Origin: Rhodothermales bacterium
GTDB taxonomy: Bacteria > Bacteroidota > Rhodothermia > Rhodothermales > VXPQ01
Direction of reading: 5' to 3'
Length of the DNA stretch: 64,000 nt
Assembly: GCA_951812335.1 (NCBI GenBank)
Contig: OX638293.1
Coordinates: 2,622,408-2,686,407, forward strand
Position numbers and translations under genes: made by a program. Below the pieces are notes generated by a model. That model made no database searches, was not told the DNA's origin, and saw only the letters and a list, made by a program, of their open reading frames with translations. Positions 56,468 to 64,000 of the stretch are shown here, in pieces; position 1 is the stretch's first letter, and every line of letters starts with the position of its first letter.

Positions 56468-56758
56468 ATGTCAAGACGTACACGCAGAACCCATAGTCCT
56501 TCGTTCAAGGCGAAGTTAGCCCTCGCCGCCATGCGCGGCGACAGCACGCTGGCCGAACTTGCCGAACGCTTCGAGGTGCACCCGAATCAGATACAATCCT
56601 GGAAGAAACAGCTCACAGAGAGCGCCGAGGAGGCGTTCGTCCGAAGCCGCAACGTTCCCGACGAACGCGACAGGAAGATCGAGGCGCTCCGGGCGAAGAT
56701 CGGGGAGTTGTCCATGGAGAAGGATTTTTTATCGAAGGCGCTCGGTCGCGACCGTTAG
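56468..56758 (+). CDS. IS3 family transposase OrfA (DNA-binding part)
   Basis: A 96-residue protein with the IS3 OrfA helix-turn-helix ([40 protein letters not shown]) and a leucine-zipper segment ([24 protein letters not shown]). Near its end the bases T TTT TTA at 56725-56731 are in phase with its codons and make a slippery heptamer. A -1 slip there enters the orfB frame, which is open through to orfB, giving the full OrfAB transposase. ATG 56468 is used; the upstream frame from 56429 lacks family similarity. Confidence 0.9.
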   Translation: MSRRTRRTHSPSFKAKLALAAMRGDSTLAELAERFEVHPNQIQSWKKQLTESAEEAFVRSRNVPDERDRKIEALRAKIGELSMEKDFLSKALGRDR

Positions 56759-56772
56759 CCGAGCGCCGCGCC

Positions 56773-57600
56773 ATGATAGCGCGCACGCATCGCTTGCCGG
56801 TCGTTCGCCAGTGCAGACTGGTCGAACCGGGCCGTTCTACGGCTTACTACCGTCTCCGGCAAGAGAGTGAAGAGAATCTTGCCGTAATGAAACAGATCGA
56901 CCGCCTCTACATGGAGCGTCCCACGAGCGGATCGCGCACGATAAAGAGCAGGCTCGAAAGGCGAGGCGTTCGCATCGCCAGAAGCCGCGTCGTTCGCCTC
57001 ATGCGCCTTATGGGTCTTGGGGTCATCTACCCGAAGCGCTGCACGTCGTCTCCGGGAAAGGGGCACAAGATTTACCCCTACCTGCTCGCGAGCACGCAGG
57101 TGACCAGGCCCGGTCAAGTATATGCGGCGGACATTACGTACATCCTTATGGCGAAAGGCTTTCTCTATCTCGCAGCCGTGATCGACTGGCACAGCCGCAA
57201 GGTACTCGCCCACCGGCTCTCGAACACACTCGACGCCTCTTTCTGCGTCGAAGCGATGGAAGAGGCCATTGTCCGCTATGGAGTACCCGAGGTGTTCAAC
57301 ACGGACCAGGGAGCGCAATTTACTTCGGAGGCGTTCATCGGAGCGCTAAAGGCGCACGGCGTACGTATCTCTATGGACGGCAAAGGCCGCTGGCTGGACA
57401 ACGTGTATGTGGAGCGCCTCTGGCGTAGCCTCAAGCAGGAAGAAGTCTACCGGCATGCGTACGAGACGGTGGCCGAGGCCAGGAAAGGAATCGCCGACTA
57501 CCTGCGCTACTTCAACGAGGAACGCCCGCACCAAGGGCTTGACAATAGAACCCCTGACGATGTATTCTACAAACGAAAACCGCTGCCCAAGGCGGCATAA
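56773..57600 (+). CDS. IS3 family transposase OrfB (DDE catalytic part)
   Basis: A 275-residue integrase-core protein. HTH_21-like N-terminus (GSRTIKSRLERRGVRIARSRVVRLMRLMGL), then the DDE core: Asp in YAADITYI, Asp in FNTDQGAQFTSEAF, and Glu in NVYVERLWRSLKQEEVY, followed by YFNEERPHQGL. All catalytic residues are intact. It is probably made mainly as an OrfAB fusion by -1 frameshifting. Downstream is the element's right end and then the first helical-protein gene on the opposite strand. Confidence 0.92.
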   Translation: MIARTHRLPVVRQCRLVEPGRSTAYYRLRQESEENLAVMKQIDRLYMERPTSGSRTIKSRLERRGVRIARSRVVRLMRLMGLGVIYPKRCTSSPGKGHKIYPYLLASTQVTRPGQVYAADITYILMAKGFLYLAAVIDWHSRKVLAHRLSNTLDASFCVEAMEEAIVRYGVPEVFNTDQGAQFTSEAFIGALKAHGVRISMDGKGRWLDNVYVERLWRSLKQEEVYRHAYETVAEARKGIADYLRYFNEERPHQGLDNRTPDDVFYKRKPLPKAA

Positions 57601-57706
57601 CCCGATGCAGTGCTACACTTAAAAACGCTGAAAAAACTGTCCAGTTTTTTCGAACCATTTCTCTTGTACAAGTGGATTCCCCACTTTTAGCACAAGAAGG
57701 AAAGAA

Positions 57707-58552
57707 TTACCTGTATTGCGGATCATTCAAATCTCTCTCTATATGATCAGAAGCAGGATACATTTCCTTACCCCATCGGGAAAGGGCACGGCGTGCTCTA
57801 TTACGCTCTAGCGAAAGGCCATGCGCAATAATGTATTGATCTTCAACAGGAATGAGAGCCTCGACCAAGGGTTTTAGATCGGTGTCGCCCATCTCTGCCG
57901 CAAGGTCTATAGCGGCCCAACGAGCCAAGCTGGTTTCGTTAAAATCATTAACATAACCCTCTGGCACAGTAAGATGTTCAATCACCAGACGCTTGATATG
58001 AGTCCGTGTGTCAATGTCGAATCCTCCCCACTCCTTGCGTGCGATACGAAACATGTCAAGCGTTCCGCTTAGCTGACTATCCGTAAGATTCCCGGACATG
58101 GAATAGTCAACAAGAGCCGGAATGATCGAAGGACCAAAATCGAGTAGACTCATTCGAGGCGTATTGCCCATATGCGCAACACTAATCAAAAGCGGAATGG
58201 TATCGGGATCTTCCAAAGCTATCACTGCATCGGTAAGGAAAATAAGAAGCTCCTCATGCATATGATCAAACGTCTGTCCAGACCGAACAGAACTGCGCCG
58301 ATCCATTTCATTACTCATTGCCGTCATAAGAGCCATTTTAATCCGGGGCGTAGCAGCGTTCTTAAGCCCAACGCCCCTCGTTAAATCAAAAAGATCATTC
58401 AGAGCCTTTTCCACGCGATCCGGCTCGACACTCTCCAGGTCCATCGCTATCGCAGTCTGCGAGCGAACGGAAAGAGTAACGTCCTGTGCATATGCCGAAA
58501 AGACAAGAAAAAACGTAAGCGAGGAAGCAAAAAGGATAGAGAAAAGATTCAT
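57707..58552 (-). CDS. Exported all-helical (HEAT-like) protein, copy 1
   Basis: A 281-residue protein with a signal peptide (MNLFSILFASSLTFFLVFSAYAQ). The mature part is a series of helices resembling HEAT/Armadillo-like repeats (FLTDAVIALEDPDTIPLLISVAHMG, GPSIIPALVDYSMSGNLTDSQLSGTLDMFRIARKEWG). It is a clear paralogue of 59999-60817 (shared SGNLTDxQxxGxLDMFRxAxxEWGxFD block and QxAIAxxLES near the N-terminus). Each copy lies directly downstream of an M15-domain lipoprotein gene or its remnant. Function unknown; a partner or inhibitor of the peptidase is a hypothesis. Confidence 0.72.
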   Translation of the reverse strand: MNLFSILFASSLTFFLVFSAYAQDVTLSVRSQTAIAMDLESVEPDRVEKALNDLFDLTRGVGLKNAATPRIKMALMTAMSNEMDRRSSVRSGQTFDHMHEELLIFLTDAVIALEDPDTIPLLISVAHMGNTPRMSLLDFGPSIIPALVDYSMSGNLTDSQLSGTLDMFRIARKEWGGFDIDTRTHIKRLVIEHLTVPEGYVNDFNETSLARWAAIDLAAEMGDTDLKPLVEALIPVEDQYIIAHGLSLERNRARRALSRWGKEMYPASDHIERDLNDPQYR

Positions 58553-58603
58553 GGCAGTAGGGGTTTGTGAATGAATAAGGACGCGAATCGATCACAATCA
58601 GGA

Positions 58604-58873
58604 TCATAGCAGGGAGCAAGAATGAGAAGGATCCTCTTTCTGCCATGGAGAACATCGAATAGGTCCCCAATCCACATGCACATGATTTTCAGACTCGTAC
58701 TTGTAATCGGAATATCCAGCCCCGTAGCTGTTAACGGCATCTTGAGCAAGATCTGATTTGAATTTCAATGTCCATCTACCCCCCTCATTATACGGAGGAT
58801 TAAGATCGACTGCCGTCCCATACTGATGTTGGCTACGAGATTTACAGGGTCCTCCTGGTTTACATGTAACCAA
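58604..58873 (-). pseudogene. M15-like peptidase domain, 5' part removed at IS1595
   Basis: Only the last 90 or so residues remain: KSRSQHQYGTAVDLNPPYNEG and ESENHVHVDWGP, the two zinc-ligand motifs (SxHxxGxAxDL and HVHxDW) of D-Ala-D-Ala carboxypeptidase-like M15 domains. It aligns with the C-terminus of the lipoprotein at 60863-62223. The frame runs into the IS1595 left end at 58881 and the nearest start would be a TTG, so it is probably not expressed as a secreted enzyme. The helical-protein gene copy 1 follows after 51 bp. Confidence 0.78.
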
Positions 58874-58880
58874 TTTATTA

Positions 58881-59933
58881 GGGAATTACCCGGAAAGGTT
58901 GACGACGCGCTGTTCGTTGCCTGCCACCAGCGTTCTGTATGTCAGGAATTTTCCTGCCATTGCGTCTACTACACGGCCCATTTGCTCCATCGTATCGAGA
59001 TTTCTTATGCCTTGGCGACCTGCGAAGTCCGCCACGTAGCGGTGAAGGTGCTTGACGCTCATCTTGTGATAAACGCCCTTGTGCGCCCGCTTCAGCGTAG
59101 CCCAGAAAGATTCGATACCGTTCGTGTGCGCCTGTCCGCGCACATACTCGGCTGCGCTATGTTTCACCGTTTCGAGATCGTAGATATATCGCAAGCCGCT
59201 ATAAGCCTTGTGATCGTCGGTATAAACCGTAGCGCCGAATGCCGCACGCTCAAGCACGAAGTTTTGCAGGGTTTCGCTTGTCGTATCCTCTACGACCTCT
59301 GCCTCGATCTCGCCCGTGGCCCGGTCCTTCACGCCAACGATGGCCGTCTTGCCAACCGGCCCGCGTCCGGCGTGGAGTTTCTTCGATGCGTGCTTGTTCG
59401 CTTCCCTGGCGCCCACGTAGGTTTCGTCTACCTCGACAGGCCCGCCGAACAGGTTGTTGTCGTTCTCTTCGAATGCCTTGCGGATGCGCTGGAGCAGATG
59501 CCAGGCCGTATCCTGACCGATACCTATATCCCGATGCAGTTTCATGCTGGATATGCCCTTCAGGTTCGTCATATGCAGGTAAATGGCGTAAGCCCATTTG
59601 CGAAGCGGTAATTTCGACGCCTGCATAACGGTGCCGACCTTGACGCAAAAGTAGGAGCGGCAGTCGGTGCACCAGTAAGGCATCTTTGCATGAGAGGCTT
59701 CGCACGTCCTTCTACTCTTGCAGCGCGGGCAATGGCGACCATCCGGCCAGATACGCGCCTCGAACCATTTGCGGGCTGCTTCCTCGTCAGGAAACATGTC
59801 GGCCAGTTGCATCAGGGTTATGCCGTTGCGGTACGCTTTCCCAGGTGCTTTATACATGATCTGATCCGTTTATTCTAAATGACTGTAAGTTATGAACTTA
59901 AATTGAAAATGTCAACCTTTGTCTGTAATTCCC
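58881..59933 (-). mobile_element. IS1595-family insertion sequence
   Basis: About 1053 bp bounded by inverted ends GGGAATTACCCGGAAAGG and, on the other strand, GGGAATTACAGACAAAGG, both continuing TTGAC. It holds a single transposase gene whose stop codon lies inside the left end. No 8-bp target duplication is seen (left flank ATTTATTA, right flank TTTGCGTG). The left flank is a cut M15 gene and the right flank a cut MITE-like element, which points to a deletion next to the element. Confidence 0.85.
58886..59857 (-). CDS. IS1595-family transposase
   Basis: A 323-residue transposase. An N-terminal zinc ribbon (CPRCKSRRTCE, WCTDCRSYF) is followed by the ISXO2-like catalytic domain: DETYVGAREANKH (first Asp), VYTDDHKAYSGL (second Asp) and HTNGIESFWATLKRAHKG, where Asn/Glu complete the DDE/DDNE site. 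The length is usual and the frame intact, so the element may still be active. Confidence 0.93.
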   Translation of the reverse strand: MYKAPGKAYRNGITLMQLADMFPDEEAARKWFEARIWPDGRHCPRCKSRRTCEASHAKMPYWCTDCRSYFCVKVGTVMQASKLPLRKWAYAIYLHMTNLKGISSMKLHRDIGIGQDTAWHLLQRIRKAFEENDNNLFGGPVEVDETYVGAREANKHASKKLHAGRGPVGKTAIVGVKDRATGEIEAEVVEDTTSETLQNFVLERAAFGATVYTDDHKAYSGLRYIYDLETVKHSAAEYVRGQAHTNGIESFWATLKRAHKGVYHKMSVKHLHRYVADFAGRQGIRNLDTMEQMGRVVDAMAGKFLTYRTLVAGNEQRVVNLSG

Positions 59934-59985
59934 TTTGCGTGCGAAAGTGAAGTGCCGGGCGAGGTGGTTTTAATCAGAGTATCCT
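59934..59985. repeat. MITE-like element, right-end fragment
   Basis: Some 50 bp matching the right end of the MITE-like copies (GCGAAAGTGAAGTG, GGTGGTTTTAATCAGAGTAT, CCT end). The left part is missing and the fragment begins at the exact end of IS1595, so it was cut by that element or a deletion beside it. Confidence 0.7.
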
Positions 59986-59998
59986 AAATTTGTACAGA

Positions 59999-60817
59999 TC
60001 AGTCGTCAATATAAACCGGTTCACGCCTTACCCCATTCCAGTTCTCAAGGAGATCTTTCGTTCGAGGACGATAATACCCACCAGGTCGAGAAGCAAGCCG
60101 CTCATCCACAGGAATAAGATCTATGATCATCTCTCTGAGATCGGAATCGCCCAGAGAGGATGCAAGATACATAGCAGCAGGCCACGCCCCAAGAGGTTCG
60201 TTAACGGGATACGTATAATCATCAGGAACCGAGAGTTCTCGTATCACAAGATTCTTAACGTGTTCGCGAGTCTGCGGATCGAATTCCCCCCATTCTCTAA
60301 GCGCGACGCGAAACATATCAAGCACTCCCGTTATTTGTCGATCAGTAAGATTCGGAGATTTGGAATATTCCACAAGAAAAGGTACAAGCGAAGGTCCGGA
60401 GCCCAGCAGACCGTATTGAATCATATTGCCCATAGGAGCGATTTCTATAAGAAGCGGTATGGCCTCGCGATCCTGAAGAGCAATCAACGTTTCCGCGAGG
60501 AAGCGAGTATATTCTTCCGAAGGAGCTTCGAACGTTTCGCCCGCTTTAATCCGCGCCGGACGATCAATTTCATTGCGTAGCGCCGTCCGAAGAGAGGATT
60601 TAACGTTGGCAGAAACAACAGCCTTCAAATCTCTGTTTCCAACTCCTTCAAGAAGATCCATCAAGGCATCTTCCGCTTCCCGAGGATTGGAACTCTCGAG
60701 GCGCGCCGCAATCGCCGCTTGAGACGATACGGAAAAATTAAAGTTCTGCGCGTAAGAAGGCAAAACCAGAAGAAGAAGCGCAAAAGAAAGAACGAGTACG
60801 AGACGAAAGCGGTTCAT
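59999..60817 (-). CDS. Exported all-helical (HEAT-like) protein, copy 2
   Basis: A 272-residue protein with signal peptide MNRFRLVLVLSFALLLLVLPSYAQ. The mature part is helical (FLAETLIALQDREAIPLLIEIAPMG, GPSLVPFLVEYSKSPNLTDRQITGVLDMFRVALREWGEFD). It parallels copy 1 over its full length; identity by eye is roughly 40 percent, so the duplication is not recent. It begins 45 bp after the M15-domain lipoprotein on the same strand, so the two are probably cotranscribed. The repeats bring no catalytic motif. Function is unknown; periplasmic interaction with the lipoprotein is a reasonable hypothesis. Confidence 0.75.
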   Translation of the reverse strand: MNRFRLVLVLSFALLLLVLPSYAQNFNFSVSSQAAIAARLESSNPREAEDALMDLLEGVGNRDLKAVVSANVKSSLRTALRNEIDRPARIKAGETFEAPSEEYTRFLAETLIALQDREAIPLLIEIAPMGNMIQYGLLGSGPSLVPFLVEYSKSPNLTDRQITGVLDMFRVALREWGEFDPQTREHVKNLVIRELSVPDDYTYPVNEPLGAWPAAMYLASSLGDSDLREMIIDLIPVDERLASRPGGYYRPRTKDLLENWNGVRREPVYIDD

Positions 60818-60862
60818 GGTTATCGGAAGGTAGGTTAAGAGAAAGCGAAAGTGGAGAAAAAT

Positions 60863-62223
60863 CTAATCGGACCATGGTAGAGGACGACTCGGTCCACTCG
60901 GTCCCCAATCGACATGCACATGATTTCTATCGGAATAATTATACTTAGACCAACCAGCGCCTCTTTCACGAACAGCACTAACGGCAATCTCACGTTTGAA
61001 ATCCTGTGTCCATCTATTCCGTTGCGGCCAAGGAGGATTAAGATCAGCGGCCGTTCCATATTTATGTTGACTTTTAGTCGCATCAGATACTTTACTATTT
61101 CCAACAGGACAACGATAGGCCGAAGTAATATTAAAAGTCATGCCAAATTCATATCCCATTCCAATGACATTACCCTCCAAAGTCAGAGAAATATAACCCA
61201 ATCCATTATGTTTATTTTCATAACCTTCTTTCCCAACTCTCCATTTAGAAGCAATCTGATTAAACTTTGAACATGACCAGGATCCTTGATCGCTTGACGT
61301 ATATTCATCAGCAAGATCACAAGAAAGAGGATTGCTACAAGAACAATCTTCCTCTTCCTCATCGCCACCACCACCGCCACCACTCGTACCACCGCCGCCA
61401 GGACCACCGCCGCCGCCAGAAGTTTCATAACAAACATCTACACAAACTAACTCGGAATTAATCGTACAGTAGCGATCCGTTGGATCGGAAACACCATAAG
61501 CGCAAGTTCGACCGAAAGCGAGATAGCAACTCTCATAGCAAATAGTATCAGGACCCAATATCGAAGCGTCTGCGCCCAGTTTGCCAAGTTTACCGGAAGA
61601 AGAAATCTCTTTTTTAGTCAAACTTATCGAAAGTTCAAGAGGAATCTGACCCGGTCGATACAGAAAAGCGTCTACCGCTTCGAATCCGGTAGTATACCGG
61701 GATACGGTCATTTCGACGTCCCCGAAATCCTTCGTAAGGTACTGCCTGGCGTACGTATCGAATCCGTCTTTCGACAATGCGTCCCGACTGGAAAAAATAA
61801 CGACGTTACCGGTTTCGACGTCTCCGGAAGCATCCAGATCGACAAGGATCGTGCGTACGTGATACATGGTCGTATCGTACTTCTCGTCGGTATACGACCC
61901 AAGCGTGGTTACCATCGTACGGCCTCCATCCTTGCGAGACAGCATAACCGCCTTGTTCCAGTCCGGCGAGTATTTTTCCACGAACGAAGCGATCAAAAGC
62001 GAATCCTCGTCGCCGGACGCATTCGCCAGATGCTCCGAAACCGCAAGCTGCGTTTGTTCCTCGTACCAGACCCGGACCTTGGTTACCGGAGCGCTATTGG
62101 AAGAGAGGTCCTCGAGACCAGCCAGCCCCCCCCCCCGGAGTCGCAACTCGAAAGCAGGAAGGCGCCGAGGAACAAGCCGGCAACGACAGGAAGAACGCCA
62201 AAGCGGAGCGTGCGGATACTCAT
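60863..62223 (-). pseudogene. Gly-rich lipoprotein with C-terminal M15 peptidase domain; out of frame at a G tract (possibly phase-variable)
   Basis: ATG 62223 opens a good lipoprotein signal (MSIRTLRFGVLPVVAGLFLG, then AFLLSSCDSGGG), but a run of 11 G (plus-strand C at 62126-62136) puts it out of frame with the rest. With 12 or 9 G the frame joins LAGLEDLSSN and continues to 60863, giving about 453 residues. After a novel N-terminal domain come a Cys-rich part (CYESCYLAFGRTCAYG), a poly-Gly/acidic linker and an M15 domain with SQHKYGTAADLNPPW and DRNHVHVDWGP, the likely zinc ligands. It should act on peptidoglycan or related peptides outside the inner membrane. The other upstream frame (from 62263) has no signal peptide. 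Phase variation or a sequencing indel both fit. Confidence 0.75.
62126..62136. repeat. Homopolymer tract of 11 C (G on the coding strand)
   Basis: It lies immediately after the lipobox Cys-Asp-Ser codons of the M15-domain lipoprotein. A change of one base (to 12) or two (to 9) would restore the frame. This is the longest homopolymer I noticed in the window. Confidence 0.9.
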
Positions 62224-62877
62224 GGGAAGTGAAATAGAGAGTACGGAAGAACGACAGTCGCAAATCTACACGCAGGCCCGGCCACTGTCAAGCCTCCCGG
62301 AGCCGCCGCAGGCCAGAAATCGACCTTGAAGCGATCATAAAGCCCAGCTTACAAGTGTGCGATGGCTGTCCGATCCATGTTCGATCTAACGACTGTGCGA
62401 ATCCATGAGACGGCAGAAAGGAGAACGATTCGTGTCGAGTACCGAAAAAAGGAAAGGGGCGACGAACCATGATCGCCGAACGATCCGGAAAATATGTACA
62501 AGCGACAAGCAGCTTAAAAAGGAAGGGGTATTGAAAAAATCGTGAATAATTTACGAAAACGTCCACCGGCAGGTTACGCGAAAGGAACGGAAGCCGGACC
62601 GCAGCGGCTGCGCCGGGCGTCTCATTCTTCGAGGGGCGGGCGCCGGTCTATATACGCTGTTTTCGCTGGCGAATCTCTACATGGCGCGCAAGAAATCGAT
62701 AGCGGTCGCGGGATAGTATGCCCGGGCGCCCCCGTCCGGGGCGCGAAAACCCAACAATATCGTAGATTCGGCCTTGGATCAGGCCCCTGACCGCCCCTGT
62801 CTAACCTGAAATCGCCCTTCCCCGGCCTCGAATCTTCAATGCAACTCCCAATGCCGGATTGATCAGAACTTTCTTAA
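62224..62877. other. Intergenic region, no recognisable gene
   Basis: About 650 bp between the M15-lipoprotein start and the repeat at 62878. Frames of 80-90 codons are open on both strands but have no recognisable features. The promoter of the lipoprotein/helical-protein pair should lie near 62230-62330. Confidence 0.5.
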
Positions 62878-62960
62878 GGATAGTTCCATGATCCCGTGGT
62901 CCTGGAACTATCCTTAGACGAAATTTCATATTCTCTCGCGAGTTTCCGCATGGAGCCGCT
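62878..62960 (-). repeat. 83-bp repeat (right copy): MFS 3' end and hairpin
   Basis: It holds the last codons of the MFS gene and, just after its stop, a perfect inverted repeat (AAGGATAGTTCCA and TGGAACTATCCTT, 13-bp arms, 14-base loop at 62876-62915). It could act as a terminator but no T run follows. The left copy is at 56239-56321, where the hairpin is degraded. Confidence 0.75.
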
Positions 62961-64000
62961 CTTCGAGCGCTTCCAGCTCCGCCGTGCCGATGCCCAATTC
63001 GACTTCCAGTTCCTCCAGCGACAGCCCCTTCGTTTCAGGCATTACCTTGACAGCGAAGAACAGCTGAAGCACCATCATGGCGCTGAAAAACGCGAAGGCG
63101 AACCCTCCGGACGCCTAGGCCACTACAGGAAAAGTCCAGGAAACCGCAGCGGCCATGAACCAGTGCGTGAACGAACCGAGGGATTGGCCCTTGGACCGCA
63201 CCCGGTTCGGGAAAATTTCCGAAAGAAAAACCCAGATCACCGCCCCCTGCGACAGGGCGAAGAAGGCAATGAATCCAAGCAGGCCGATCAGCACGGGGGT
63301 CCCCATGTGGTCGCCCCCGACGAAAAAGGCCCAGGCCACCAGGGCGAGGCAGACTGCCGTACCCGCCGAGCCTACGATCATCAGCGGACGACGCCCGAAC
63401 CGGTCGATGATGAAAAACGCCGAAATGGTGAAGATGAGGTTGGTTCCGCCCACGGCCACCGATTGCAACAGGGCGTCGTCGACGCCGGCCCCCGCCATAC
63501 CGAAGATGCGCGGCGCATAGTACATCAGCGCGTTGATCCCGGAAAGCTGGTTAAACATGGCAAGCCCCCACGCCAGAAGGATCGGAAAGGTATAGCGCTT
63601 CTGGAACAGCTTGCTGCCCGTCTGACCGGTCTCGGTCTTCAGCGAAGCGACGATTTCCGCCATTTCGTTATCTATCTCGACTTTCCCGAGACGCTCCAGT
63701 ACGGCGCGGGCCTCCTCCGAACGCCCTCGCTTGACGAGCCAGCGGGGGCTTTGCGGGATGAAAAAGAGCAAGGCGAAGAACAGTGCGGCGGGGGCCGCCT
63801 CCACGCCGAACATCCACCGCCAGGCCGTTGCGTCCGCAATGATCTGGGTCACCACGTAATTGGAGAAAAAGGCCAGCAGGATCCCGGTGACCACATTGAG
63901 TTGGCTGACCGCCACGAGCCGTCCGCGCAGCCGGGCCGGGGCTATTTCCGCAATGTACATGGGCGCTACCACGGACGAACCGCCGACGGCCAGCCCGCCG
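62926..64000 (-). pseudogene. Sugar-porter MFS transporter, partial, with in-frame amber codon
   Basis: The 5' part lies beyond the window. The sequence shows sugar-porter features: YIAEIAPARLRGRLVAVSQLNVVTGILLAF, IPQSPRWLVKRGRSEEA, FNQLSGINALMYYAPRIF, IDRFGRRPLM and WVFLSEIFPNRVRSKGQSLG. After SWTFPVVA there is TAG at 63117-63115. The same frame then continues ASGGFAFAFFSAMMVLQLFF and VMPETKGLSLEELEVELG to a stop at 62926, which is the missing last helix and the family PETKG motif. A Glu (GAG) fits the stop position. The truncated product lacks the final helix and is probably inactive; a sequencing error is possible. Confidence 0.82.

Larger units (their letters stand above)
56396..57643 (+). 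mobile_element. IS3-family insertion sequence
   Basis: About 1248 bp with ends TGGACAG and CTGTCCA and further partial inverted similarity inside. It carries orfA and orfB in the usual IS3 arrangement, with orfB in the -1 frame. No clear 3-5 bp target duplication is seen (TTGAT before, GTTTT after), so the insertion may be old or rearranged. Just upstream (56358-56395) a strong ribosome site AAGGAGGTGA is followed by a six-codon frame (ATG to TGA) that runs into the element, possibly the start of a gene it interrupted. Confidence 0.85.

Noticed and set aside
62876..62915. Hairpin after the MFS gene as a firm Rho-independent terminator
   Set aside because: The stem is perfect but no T run follows on either strand, so it is kept as part of the repeat only.

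Overview
The window most likely comes from a GC-rich member of the Bacteroidota/Rhodothermota (Rhodothermales-like). Evidence: a SusC/SusD pair, a glycanase with a type IX secretion sorting tail, an HmuY-like lipoprotein beside a TonB-dependent receptor, many lipoproteins with Cys-Asp-Ser-Gly type signals, two VCBS/ASPIC-type giant lipoproteins, and mostly weak Shine-Dalgarno sequences. This placement is inferred from gene content; no rRNA is present. Several broken genes, insertion sequences and small dispersed repeats suggest a genome undergoing gene decay and reshuffling.

Layout. 1-4.8 kb (minus strand): an operon-like set with a PPi-type phosphofructokinase, a hexulose-phosphate-synthase-like decarboxylase/aldolase, a zinc-type alcohol dehydrogenase lacking the structural-zinc cysteines, an SDR and a sugar-phosphate isomerase/epimerase, probably a sugar or polyol catabolic route. 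4.9-11.8 kb: SpoU RNA methyltransferase, then a periplasmic oxidation group (amidohydrolase, PQQ dehydrogenase with a built-in cytochrome c, convergent haem-c carboxypeptidase-regulatory-like lipoprotein). 12-19.5 kb: accessory region with a DUF4143 AAA ATPase, a decayed alpha/beta hydrolase, a Fic protein behind an exactly 40-bp-periodic array, an ankyrin protein, a VapBC-type module bracketed by two copies of the ankyrin gene's 3' end, an 11-bp tandem repeat and a family of palindromes. 19.5-24 kb: HmuY-like lipoprotein and TonB receptor (haem/iron uptake), separated by a MITE-like element that has three further copies or remnants in the window.

24-44 kb: mostly housekeeping and transport. 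It holds alditol/lactone oxidase, SDR, M28-PDZ peptidase, TolB-like lipoprotein, tRNA-Leu and tRNA-Asn, an outer-membrane barrel, a CPA2 antiporter followed closely by a beta-carbonic anhydrase, a GyrI-like protein, an SGNH esterase, a SulP-STAS transporter, a GH16 glucanase, a sulfatase with its catalytic middle deleted, a 5'-truncated DUF4143 ATPase, a barrel protein and an SRPBCC protein. 44-56 kb (minus): SusC-SusD, terminator, plug-only lipoprotein and two VCBS/ASPIC lipoproteins, a nutrient-uptake locus.

56-63 kb is the most unusual part. Between two 83-bp copies of the 3' end of a sugar MFS gene lie an IS3 element, an IS1595 element and a duplicated two-gene module: a Gly-rich lipoprotein with a C-terminal M15-type (D-Ala-D-Ala peptidase-like) domain, followed by an exported all-helical protein. 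One lipoprotein copy is put out of frame by a run of 11 G directly after its lipobox (possible phase variation); the other is cut by IS1595. The MFS gene at the right edge carries an in-frame amber codon. I regard the peptidase/helical-protein module and the 40-bp array before the Fic gene as the best candidates for undescribed biology.
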